A stretch of DNA of 64,000 nt from Pedobacter sp. Bi126 (GTDB lineage: Bacteria > Bacteroidota > Bacteroidia > Sphingobacteriales > Sphingobacteriaceae): the NCBI RefSeq assembly GCF_918698245.1, contig NZ_CAKKMS010000003.1:310001-374000 (forward strand). Direction: 5' to 3'. Each line of letters begins with the position of its first letter. Position 1 is the stretch's first letter. Below are positions 52,679-60,226 of this stretch, piece by piece. The position numbers were made by a program, and so were the translations under genes. A model generated the notes under the pieces. It did not search any database and was not told the origin of the DNA. It saw only the letters and a list, made by a program, of their open reading frames with translations.

Positions 52679-54025
52679 TTGAAAAAATTCTTTCAGCAAT
52701 ATTATAACAATCTATTCCTAAGCGATCGCTTATTTGCGGCTTTAGGCCTCTGCGTTGTGCTTTTTTTGTTGAAGTTCTTTTTTGCCTGGCTGGGCGATAT
52801 CCCTGAAATTGCCACTGGCGCCGTATTTATTTTATTTTTTATTGATATTTTTATTCTATACCGAAATACCCAAGGGATTAATGCCAAAAGAATTACCTCG
52901 AAACGTTTGAGTAATGGCGATGAAAATCCGATACAAATCGAAATCAGAAATAGTTATGGTTTTGGGGTAAATGCCAGGGTGATTGATGAAGTACCTTTTC
53001 AGTTTCAACTCCGGGATAAAGATTTTAAACTTCACCTAAAATCTGCTGAAGTAAAATCGATCCACTACAACCTGCGACCAACAAAACGTGGTGAGTATGA
53101 TTTTGGGTTTATCAGAGCGTACATCAGTTCACCTCTCGGCTTAATCAACCGCCGTTACAATTTTGATGGCGCCAAGATCCTGCCTGTTTTTCCTTCTTTT
53201 ATTAACCTTGGCCAATACGAATTGATGGCCGCTTCACGCTATTTAACAGAATTCGGGATCAAAAAAATCAGAAAGGTTGGACAAAGCAGCGAATTTGACC
53301 AGATCAAAAATTATGTTGGTGGCGATGATATCCGTACCATTAACTGGAAAGCTACGGCCAGAAAAGGTAGTTTAATGGTGAATACCTATACAGACGAGAA
53401 ATCGCAGAATATTTATTGTGTAATTGATAAATCGCGTGTAATGCGCATGCCTTTTGAAGGATTAAGCCTACTCGATTATGCTATAAATGCAGCCGTTGCA
53501 CTTTCGAAAGTGGCCATGCTTAAAGAAGACAAGGCAGGTTTAATCACGATATCTGAAAATATCGGCGCTGTTGTACCAGCAGACCGTAAAGCTTCTCAGC
53601 TTGGCAGTATTATGAATGTGCTTTACAAAGAAAAAACGAGATACCTTGAAAGTAATCTCGAGGCACTTTATTCCGCGGTACGATCAGTAGTAAAACAAAG
53701 GGGCCTTTTGGTTTTCTTTACCAATTTCGAAAGTTTATCGGCACTGCAAAGACAGTTGCCTTATTTAAAAAGAATAGCCAAATACCACTTATTGGTGGTT
53801 GTATTTTTCGAAAATACTGAACTAAAAGAATTGAGCACAGCACCTGCAAAAGATGTAGAAGGCATTTACCATAAAACCATTGCCGAGAAATTTATCTACG
53901 AGAAAAAACTAATGGTTAAAGAACTCAACAAACACGGCATTTTAGCCATTCTTACTCCTCCCCAAAAACTTACTGTTAATGTAATTAACCAGTATTTGGC
54001 ATTAAAGGCACAACAGCGGATTTAG
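52679..54025 (+). CDS. DUF58 domain protein (MoxR partner)
   Basis: A 448-residue protein. Two N-terminal membrane helices (about 17-57) are followed by a beta-rich part and a DUF58/VWA-like domain. The signature is GGDDIRTINWKATARKGSLM, preceded by SSEFDQIKNYV; YCVIDKSRVM sits where the VWA metal site would be. The start is TTG at 52679: MKKFFQQYYNNLFLSDRLFA is the family N-terminus and no ATG fits. Probably co-transcribed with the MoxR gene and dependent on it. Confidence 0.9.
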   Translation: MKKFFQQYYNNLFLSDRLFAALGLCVVLFLLKFFFAWLGDIPEIATGAVFILFFIDIFILYRNTQGINAKRITSKRLSNGDENPIQIEIRNSYGFGVNARVIDEVPFQFQLRDKDFKLHLKSAEVKSIHYNLRPTKRGEYDFGFIRAYISSPLGLINRRYNFDGAKILPVFPSFINLGQYELMAASRYLTEFGIKKIRKVGQSSEFDQIKNYVGGDDIRTINWKATARKGSLMVNTYTDEKSQNIYCVIDKSRVMRMPFEGLSLLDYAINAAVALSKVAMLKEDKAGLITISENIGAVVPADRKASQLGSIMNVLYKEKTRYLESNLEALYSAVRSVVKQRGLLVFFTNFESLSALQRQLPYLKRIAKYHLLVVVFFENTELKELSTAPAKDVEGIYHKTIAEKFIYEKKLMVKELNKHGILAILTPPQKLTVNVINQYLALKAQQRI

Positions 54026-54108
54026 TCTGGAGCTTGGAGTGATGAGTTTGGAGGCGATGTTCTACTGAACCATGCCAGGCAACGCCAAACCCCAAACGCC
54101 AAACTCAA
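54026..54108. repeat. Degenerate heptad repeat, two separated halves
   Basis: Four 7-base words ending GAG (TCTGGAG, CTTGGAG, TGATGAG, TTTGGAG) occupy 54026-54053. After 27 bases, four words starting AAC (AACGCCA twice, 14 bases apart) occupy 54081-54108. The first word begins immediately after the DUF58 stop. The second half is loosely complementary to the first. Confidence 0.74.
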
Positions 54109-54115
54109 AGCCCCT

Positions 54116-55174
54116 CTACTCCTCTTCCCTAAAATACACCTTGTAAAAGTTCATCGATTTATCATCATCGTAACCTTTTTCGATCATATCTTTATTGCCA
54201 TGGATATAAATATGGAAGTTTTTATCCAGCTTTAACACGCTTTTATAGGCTCGGGCTTGTTTTTTAACAGCGGATTCGGCGATTTCAAAATTATCGGCAA
54301 TGGGGCTTTCGTACTCTTGCTCGTAATTCTTCTTATAGTTTTTGAATGATTCAATGCCTTCGGCATTTCCAATTACTTCATTACCGAATTCCTCAATATC
54401 AAAGGTTTCTTTTTCTTTGAAATACTTCATCGAGCGGTTTAAGAGATCGATTTTATCCGCTTTGCTGATTTCGTAATCGTCATCAAGTTTCTGCGTAACG
54501 AAGTTTTTGTAAACCCCTAAAACATTATTGGTTTGGTTATAACTGTCGTTCCTGATTTTCAGCTTCAAAAATTCATCTTTCCAGTAAACAGCAGAATCGT
54601 TGCTACTTTTTGATTGATCCAACACCACAACTTTGTAACCTTCTTCTTTATCAACGTTAAAAATCAGGCAGCCTTTATCTAATTTATTAATACTGATGGC
54701 TTCTTGCTCATAACTTACATTAAAGCCATCCTGCTCAGGATAAACTTTTAGGTAAGTATCTTTTGTTTCGGATTTAAAAACGCCAACTACGTCCAATTGC
54801 TCGCCTTCTATCTGTACCTTTTCAAAATAAGCGACATACAATTCGCCAGATTTAATTTTTGGGTGGTTGGCTACATCGTATAAATGCTTGGCCAGTTGTT
54901 GCGAATCTTCGTGAAAAAGTTCGTTGTTCTCAAAAATTTCATGAACAAAATGAAATACTTCATTTAGTTCTAAATTATCGTTGGGGTGATAAAACCGGTA
55001 GACTTCATTTACCTTTTCGAAAGGTTTTAAGAAATACTGCATCAGCAGGTTTCCTAACACTTCATCATCAATTTTTAAAGGCGCATCAGATAATTTATAA
55101 TACTCTTCAAGCAGTTTATTGCCTGTGTGGTGGATAGAAAGTTGCTTAAGTGAAGCCTCGAAAAATGAAATCAT
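54116..55174 (-). CDS. Nucleoid-associated protein, YejK/NdpA family
   Basis: A 352-residue acidic protein of the NdpA/YejK family. It begins FFEASLKQLSIHHTGNK, has the central GELYVAYFEKVQIEGEQLDVVGVFKS, and ends with the conserved FHIYIHGNKDMIEKGYDDD. The E. coli homologue is found on the nucleoid but its activity is unclear, and many bacteria carry related genes near defence loci; no defence gene is adjacent here. It is monocistronic, with 7/8-base repeats at both ends. Confidence 0.88.
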   Translation of the reverse strand: MISFFEASLKQLSIHHTGNKLLEEYYKLSDAPLKIDDEVLGNLLMQYFLKPFEKVNEVYRFYHPNDNLELNEVFHFVHEIFENNELFHEDSQQLAKHLYDVANHPKIKSGELYVAYFEKVQIEGEQLDVVGVFKSETKDTYLKVYPEQDGFNVSYEQEAISINKLDKGCLIFNVDKEEGYKVVVLDQSKSSNDSAVYWKDEFLKLKIRNDSYNQTNNVLGVYKNFVTQKLDDDYEISKADKIDLLNRSMKYFKEKETFDIEEFGNEVIGNAEGIESFKNYKKNYEQEYESPIADNFEIAESAVKKQARAYKSVLKLDKNFHIYIHGNKDMIEKGYDDDKSMNFYKVYFREEE

Positions 55175-55213
55175 GGGGGCAAAAATAGTAAAATCATTGG
55201 TTAACCTTCTCCG

Positions 55214-55277
55214 TCATTCAATCATTCTCTAATTCAATCATTTTCCCATTCTATCATTCTATCCTTCACTCATTTCT
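55214..55277. repeat. Degenerate octad repeat (TCATTC words)
   Basis: Eight consecutive 8-base words follow one another without a gap, mostly starting TCATTC or close variants (TCATTCAA, TCATTCTC, TCATTCTA). The MarR stop codon lies in the last word. The word is the reverse complement of the GAATGA octads at 26535. Confidence 0.8.
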
Positions 55278-55752
55278 TAATATAAACCTCGGCCCGCTGC
55301 AGAAAGCTTTTTTCCTTTAACGATGCCTCAACCTCATTTATAGCTTTCATTAAGTTATTTTGACTGTTCATAATTTCTGCTGTGGCTTTAATAATCACAT
55401 CCCAAACAGGCTCCATAGTGGAAAGAAGTGCTGTACCCTTTTCTGTGAGTTCAACCAAACGTTTACGGGTATCTACTTTATCTTTTTTAGACCGGATCAG
55501 TTTCTCCTTCTCCAATTCTTTTAACAAACTGATGGTAGAAGGGTGTGCATAACCAATTTCATCCGACAACGAAACCACATTCATGGTCGACTTTTTATAT
55601 AAAGTATAAAGCACAGGGAACCATTTGGGTTGAAAATCAATTCCGAATGCTTTATAAATCAACAGACCATCTTTACGGATCTGATCGCTCAGCCTTTGCA
55701 ATCGGGTAGAAATGGCCAATAAACCAGAAGCATCAATTACATTTTGTTCCAT
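55270..55752 (-). CDS. MarR family transcriptional regulator
   Basis: A 160-residue winged-helix protein. The recognition region is VSLSDEIGYAHPSTISLLKELEKEKLI and the wing is KDKVDTRKRLVELTEKGTALL; N- and C-terminal helices should form the dimer. MarR proteins bind palindromes and usually repress their own operon until a ligand binds. The upstream GNAT gene overlaps its start by one base, and the perfect palindrome at 56275-56300 in the shared promoter is the expected operator. The ligand is unknown. Confidence 0.9.
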   Translation of the reverse strand: MEQNVIDASGLLAISTRLQRLSDQIRKDGLLIYKAFGIDFQPKWFPVLYTLYKKSTMNVVSLSDEIGYAHPSTISLLKELEKEKLIRSKKDKVDTRKRLVELTEKGTALLSTMEPVWDVIIKATAEIMNSQNNLMKAINEVEASLKEKSFLQRAEVYIKK

Positions 55753-56255
55753 TAAAGAGATTTTAAATCCAGGCTATAAAAAACATTGTCTACAGCCATC
55801 CTAGGGAAATAAACCGGCAAATCTTCCATTGCAACTGATTTAAAGCCGTTACGTTCATAAAAACGGCAGGCGGCCTGCAATACGTCTTTTGTACCCAAAT
55901 ATACCTCATTCAGGTTATTATCCTCACAGTAGGCTAGAAGTGTTTTCAATAAAGCTTGCGCAACACCCAAATCTTTTCCTCGGAATTCCTTTTTAACAAA
56001 CATTTTTCTGATTGCCCCCGATTGATGCTCAGGAACAGCAATTAAGGCAATGGTACCAATCAATTCACCATTTACTGTGGCACCCCAAAAAGCGCCGCCA
56101 GAACCATCGTAATTTTTTTCTATATCCAACAAATCCGGCTGTGCTGCCAGGTCTATATCTACATTAAATTCTATTTGTTGGATGGGCAGAATTAACCCAA
56201 TAATCGCTTCACAGAATTGATTATTTAACCGTTCAATTTTAAAGTCGTTTTGCAT
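55752..56255 (-). CDS. GNAT family N-acetyltransferase
   Basis: A 167-residue acetyl-CoA-dependent transferase. The acetyl-CoA-binding motif A reads IRKMFVKKEFRGKDLGVAQALLKTL, where the usual R/Q-x-x-G-x-A loop is RGKDLGVA. YLGTKDVLQAACRFYERNGF is motif B with the conserved tyrosine region. The acceptor is unknown. Genes for GNAT and MarR proteins also occur fused as one polypeptide in other bacteria, so this pair probably works as one unit. Confidence 0.88.
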   Translation of the reverse strand: MQNDFKIERLNNQFCEAIIGLILPIQQIEFNVDIDLAAQPDLLDIEKNYDGSGGAFWGATVNGELIGTIALIAVPEHQSGAIRKMFVKKEFRGKDLGVAQALLKTLLAYCEDNNLNEVYLGTKDVLQAACRFYERNGFKSVAMEDLPVYFPRMAVDNVFYSLDLKSL

Positions 56256-56272
56256 TGCTAAATATTATTCGA

Positions 56273-56304
56273 CAAATATATGTAGTTAACTACATATATT
56301 CAAA
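56273..56304 (-). promoter_or_regulatory. Promoter of the GNAT-MarR operon
   Basis: On the minus strand TTTG (56301-56304) and TATATTTG (56273-56280) are separated by exactly 20 bases, a full match to the Bacteroidota consensus. It starts 18 bases upstream of the GNAT ATG. The palindrome below fills the spacer and part of the -7 box. Confidence 0.85.
56275..56300. promoter_or_regulatory. Perfect 26-base palindrome, predicted MarR operator
   Basis: The half-site AATATATGTAGTT is followed directly by its exact reverse complement, AACTACATATATT. Its centre, GTAGTTAACTAC, is of the kind bound by MarR dimers. It covers the whole promoter spacer, so a bound dimer would block RNA polymerase. Confidence 0.85.
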
Positions 56305-56357
56305 ATACAAATATCATTTGAACCTCAAATTTTTGGAAAAATCTGATTACTAGAAAG

Positions 56358-56930
56358 TTACTTTGTATTTTTTAACTTATTGAGAAAGTCGACAATCTTT
56401 TTATCTGCATAATTGGCCATGCCTTCATGCCTGAAAGACAGTCGGCCCTGTTTATCGAAAATAACTGTTGTTGGTAAAGCGCCTGCAAATATTTTTTCAG
56501 GAATCTCACTTTCTACTTTATAAACGGGCATCGCATATTTACGGTCGGACATAAACTTGCCCGATTTGGCAAAATCGCCATCTGCATCTGCAAAAATGAA
56601 AACAACATGTTTGTCATCTTTAAACTGAGTGTATAATTTATTGATCGATGGCATTTCGGCCCTACAGGGAGGACACCAGGTTGCCCAGAAATTAAGAAAA
56701 ATGACTTTTCCTTTTAAATCGCCAAGATCAATCACATTTCCCTTTACATCCTTAAACTGGATTCCGTTAAGGCTCCTTGCGGTTTCCTTTGGGCTTTCAA
56801 CTTTTGGCGAATAAAAACCAATTTCCATTAATCCCCTAATTAAAAATGCTTTTGCATCGGGCACAAAAACAATTACTAAAAGGATAATGATAAATAATGC
56901 ATTGAATATATGTTTCCTGATAAATTTCAT
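56358..56930 (-). CDS. TlpA/ResA-like membrane-anchored thioredoxin
   Basis: A 190-residue protein with an N-terminal membrane helix (about 8-25) and a periplasmic thioredoxin fold. FLNFWATWCPPCRAEMPS carries the redox CPPC, and ALPTTVIFDKQGRLS contains the cis-Pro. Relatives keep periplasmic cysteines reduced, for example in cytochrome c or metal-protein maturation. The divergent small His/Cys-rich protein and TonB receptor downstream may be functional partners, but that is inference. Confidence 0.9.
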   Translation of the reverse strand: MKFIRKHIFNALFIIILLVIVFVPDAKAFLIRGLMEIGFYSPKVESPKETARSLNGIQFKDVKGNVIDLGDLKGKVIFLNFWATWCPPCRAEMPSINKLYTQFKDDKHVVFIFADADGDFAKSGKFMSDRKYAMPVYKVESEIPEKIFAGALPTTVIFDKQGRLSFRHEGMANYADKKIVDFLNKLKNTK

Positions 56931-57114
56931 AAGTTGCTTATCCTTTTATTGTGTATAACAACGAAATTGGTGTACAACTGGTATGGCCATAACTTATTAC
57001 TAAACTTATCTGTCCTTTGTTAAACCATTGACTAAACCGCGAGTCAAAACAGCGCAAATACAATGTTACTTTGTAAATATATATAATTGCTTAGGAATTA
57101 CTACTTTTGGCCTG

Positions 57115-57447
57115 TTGAAAAAGCATAGACAAAACATTAAGAAATATTTATCGGCATTTATGCTGATCGTATTTGCTATTGCTTTAACTCCCTGGAGTGT
57201 TCTTCACCACCACAACCCTCTTCCGCTTGTGCAGAAAGAGGTTAACTGTAAACATGTTAGTCATGTGCAGGCCCATGGCGATACCTGTTTAATCTGTAAT
57301 GCTAGTTTTGAAAAAAATTATGTGCAAACGCACCACATTTACAGAATCTTCTTATCAGCCAAAATTTTTAACCGAACCGAAGCGACCTTAAAGAATGCCT
57401 TTACCGAAATAAAGCGCACTTGCCTACGTGGCCCCCCATTAGCATAA
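57115..57447 (+). CDS. Small exported His/Cys-rich protein of unknown function
   Basis: I favour TTG 57115, giving MKKHRQNIKKYLSAFMLIVF, a normal export signal, and 110 residues; a TTG at 57028 would add 29 residues without a signal-like start. The hydrophobic stretch is followed by WSVLHHHN, then CKHVSHVQAHGDTCLICN, a cluster of Cys and His suited to metal binding. No family is recognised. It lies 116 bases upstream of the TonB receptor, where small metal-binding partners of receptors are often encoded. Confidence 0.65.
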   Translation: MKKHRQNIKKYLSAFMLIVFAIALTPWSVLHHHNPLPLVQKEVNCKHVSHVQAHGDTCLICNASFEKNYVQTHHIYRIFLSAKIFNRTEATLKNAFTEIKRTCLRGPPLA

Positions 57448-57563
57448 TAATTTTTTCTTTTCAAGCGCATCCGCGCTTAATCAAATTATTTATTTGAGAA
57501 ACTAAAACTAGCTTCATTTAGCTATTGCTTTGGTTTTTCTATCATTTTTATTTACTACAACAC

Positions 57564-59876
57564 ATGAAAAAATTACAGCTTATTGGCTTGGTAATTCTAT
57601 ATACATTATTAAGCAGCACCGTTTTTGCTGCCGCTTTAAAGAATATAACAGGTAAGGTTATTGATGCCAGCACCAAACAAACGTTGCCAGGTGCAACCAT
57701 TTTTATTCCTGATTTAAAAGTCTCGGCAGTAACCAACAATGACGGAGGATTTACGTTGAATAACCTTCCTTCAAAAGGAAGTTATCTTATTGAGGTACAC
57801 TATGTTGGATATAAAACCACTACACAGGTGGTAAATTTTGCAAGCGCAGCCGGATTAGAATTTTCTTTACAACCTACTGCAATAGAAACAAAGGAGATTG
57901 TAATTACCGGAAGTTTGATCAGCAGTACCAGCAAAAGAAATAGTGCTTCTTCTGCAGTAATTGGTAAGGATCAGCTTCTACAGCCTTCAACAAATTTAAT
58001 TGATGCGTTGACCAAAATACCTGGTGTATCGCAAATTACTACTGGCCCATCTATTTCTAAGCCTGTAATCAGAGGCTTGGGTTACAACAGAATTGTAACT
58101 TTAGATGATGGGATAAAACAACAAGGCCAGCAATGGGGCGATGAGCATGGTATTGAAATCGATCAGTTTAAATCAGACCGCGTTGAAGTTTTACGTGGCG
58201 CTGCATCGTTAATGTACGGTTCTGATGCACTCGGTGGTGTAATTAACCTATTAGAGCCAAGTACCGCACCTGAAGGGCAGATTAAAGGAGAATTTATTAC
58301 CAATTACTCTACAAATAATGGCCTTACTGCTAACTCATTAATGTTAAATGGTAACGAAAACGGATTTGTTTGGAGAGCCCGTGGAACGTATAAAAACGCT
58401 TACTCTTTTAAAACACCAACAGGTTACTTCCCTAATTCGGGCTTTAACGAAACCGATTTAAGTGGTATGGTAGGTTTAAATAAAAGCTGGGGTTATACCC
58501 ACTTAAACGTTTCTAACTTTCATAACAATATTGGCTTTTATGAGCCGACTTTAGATGACAATGGAAATTTTGTAAAAGAAGATGGTAGTGCTTTTACCAA
58601 CGATGATTATAAAAACCGCACTTTAGAATACCCTCGTCAGGATATCAGGCACTTTAAAATTGCATTGAACAACAATTTCATTATCGGTAACGGCAACTTG
58701 AAAGCTGATTTTGGCTATCAACAAAACCAACGCCGTGAGTTAGATGGACCGGACCCTGCCTTATTCTTCGATCTTAAAACCTACAATGCAGACCTGAAAT
58801 ATTATATACACGAAACCAATGGATGGCAGCCCGTTTTTGGGGTAAGTGTAGATGATGCACATAGCCAAAATAAAGGAACAGAATTTTTAATTCCAGCTTA
58901 CGATACTTTTGGTTTAGGTGTTTTTGCTTTTGCCAAGAAAAACTGGGAGAACAATACATTTAGCATCGGCGCACGTTACGATTTCAGAAAAAACAACGGA
59001 AAACAATTGTTTGATGACGGAGAAGAACTTTTCGCACCTTTCAAAAATAAATTTTCCAATGTAAGTGGCGCATTGGGTTTTACGCACCAATTTAACGAAG
59101 AATGGAACTTTAAAGCCAATGTGGGTTCTGCATTCCGTGCACCGAATCCAGCAGAGTTAGGCTCGAACGGTGTGCACGAAGGTACATTTAGATATGAAAT
59201 CGGTAACTCGGGCTTAAGTCCAGAACGCAGTTACCAGGTAGATGCAGCTTTAGAATATGAAGGAAAAATTGTAAGCGCAAGTGCTAGTGTTTATAACAAC
59301 TACATCCACAATTATATTTACGCTTCCAACAATGGCGAACAAAGAGAAGCTGAAGGTACACTTTATGATGTTTACCGTTACGGACAGGTAAACGCCAACC
59401 TTTATGGTGCAGAAGCCAGTTTAACCATCCATCCGGTTCCGTTTATCCACTTCGAGAATACCTTTGGATATGTTCATGCACAGAATAACACTTTAAACAG
59501 GCCACTTTCATTTATCCCTGCGGGAACTTTAAGAAACGAGTTGCGTTTCGAGCCTAAACTTAAGGGAACAAATGATGCCTACCTATCTGTTGGTATCAAC
59601 TCGGCATTTAAACAAACGCGTGTGGATGATGTTTTTGAAACACCAACCAGTGGTTATACACTATTAAACGCAGGTATTGGTGCTACATTTAATTTAGGCA
59701 AACAGCCAATCAAACTGTCTGTTTCGGCCAACAACTTGTTAGATCAGAAATATTATGATGCTTTAAGTAGATTTAAACCAGGCCGTTTTGATCAGGAGAA
59801 TCCTAATTTAGGTGTGTACAATACCGGTAGAAATATCACTTTCGGATTGTATGTTCCTTTTACACTGGTAAAATAA
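57564..59876 (+). CDS. TonB-dependent outer-membrane receptor (possibly metal uptake)
   Basis: A 770-residue receptor from ATG 57564 (MKKLQLIGLVILYTLLSS), preferred over a codon 13 triplets upstream. The order is signal peptide, CarboxypepD_reg-like domain (NITGKVIDASTKQTLPGATI), plug (VIRGLGYNRIVTLDDGIKQQ; VEVLRGAASLMYGSDALGGV) and a 22-strand barrel ending FGLYVPFTLVK. The plug resembles the zinc-type receptors of the ZnuD group more than SusC proteins, and no SusD gene follows. With the His/Cys-rich protein upstream, metal import is a reasonable guess. Confidence 0.9.
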   Translation: MKKLQLIGLVILYTLLSSTVFAAALKNITGKVIDASTKQTLPGATIFIPDLKVSAVTNNDGGFTLNNLPSKGSYLIEVHYVGYKTTTQVVNFASAAGLEFSLQPTAIETKEIVITGSLISSTSKRNSASSAVIGKDQLLQPSTNLIDALTKIPGVSQITTGPSISKPVIRGLGYNRIVTLDDGIKQQGQQWGDEHGIEIDQFKSDRVEVLRGAASLMYGSDALGGVINLLEPSTAPEGQIKGEFITNYSTNNGLTANSLMLNGNENGFVWRARGTYKNAYSFKTPTGYFPNSGFNETDLSGMVGLNKSWGYTHLNVSNFHNNIGFYEPTLDDNGNFVKEDGSAFTNDDYKNRTLEYPRQDIRHFKIALNNNFIIGNGNLKADFGYQQNQRRELDGPDPALFFDLKTYNADLKYYIHETNGWQPVFGVSVDDAHSQNKGTEFLIPAYDTFGLGVFAFAKKNWENNTFSIGARYDFRKNNGKQLFDDGEELFAPFKNKFSNVSGALGFTHQFNEEWNFKANVGSAFRAPNPAELGSNGVHEGTFRYEIGNSGLSPERSYQVDAALEYEGKIVSASASVYNNYIHNYIYASNNGEQREAEGTLYDVYRYGQVNANLYGAEASLTIHPVPFIHFENTFGYVHAQNNTLNRPLSFIPAGTLRNELRFEPKLKGTNDAYLSVGINSAFKQTRVDDVFETPTSGYTLLNAGIGATFNLGKQPIKLSVSANNLLDQKYYDALSRFKPGRFDQENPNLGVYNTGRNITFGLYVPFTLVK

Positions 59877-59886
59877 CAAACAAATC

Positions 59887-59994
59887 CGTCATTGCGAGGC
59901 ACGAAGCAATCTAATAAAGGCAAATTAATAGCTAAAATAGACTTACTTTGTGCTTTGCAATTAATACCATATTATTTATTTGGAAAGCAATGAC
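59887..59994. repeat. GTCAT...ATGAC hairpin element, version 3
   Basis: GTCATTGC (59888-59895) and GCAATGAC (59987-59994) are perfect complements at the two ends of a 108-base element; the left part continues GAGGCACGAAGCAATCT. It begins 10 bases after the TonB receptor stop. Confidence 0.65.
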
Positions 59995-60000
59995 AGTACC

Positions 60001-60118
60001 TTTTAGTTGGCTCCGGTCCCGCTAATGTTCCTGCCCTGATAGAAAAAACCGGGGGCATCCACTTATATCGGGTTTAGGTAGATTGGATTGAGGTACTATG
60101 TGCCAGCCACATCATAAT
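60001..60118. repeat. Partial, diverged copy of the dispersed element
   Basis: No gene is present. ATCGGGTTTAGG and a following GTGCCAG recur in the order seen in the elements at 12475 and 42991, but the outer ends are not clear. Confidence 0.35.
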
Positions 60119-60123
60119 TGATT

Positions 60124-60165
60124 AAAAAAGGAAAAAGCCGACATTTGCCGGCTTTTTCCTTTTTT
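60124..60165. terminator. Bidirectional terminator
   Basis: Perfect 17-base arms (60124-60140 and 60149-60165) with an 8-base loop contain GGAAAAAGCCG and CGGCTTTTTCC and end in A and T runs. They serve the TonB receptor gene and the convergent flavin oxidoreductase gene. Confidence 0.88.
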
Positions 60166-60226
60166 TTGGAAACTGTCCCGTCCTAAAATAAGTGTCAACC
60201 TATTTTAGGATTAGTCAAACCTATGA

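Noticed and set aside
11153..55277. The 7/8-base word arrays as possible CRISPR arrays
   Set aside because: There are no 25-40 base exact repeats, no unique spacers and no cas genes; units are far too short.
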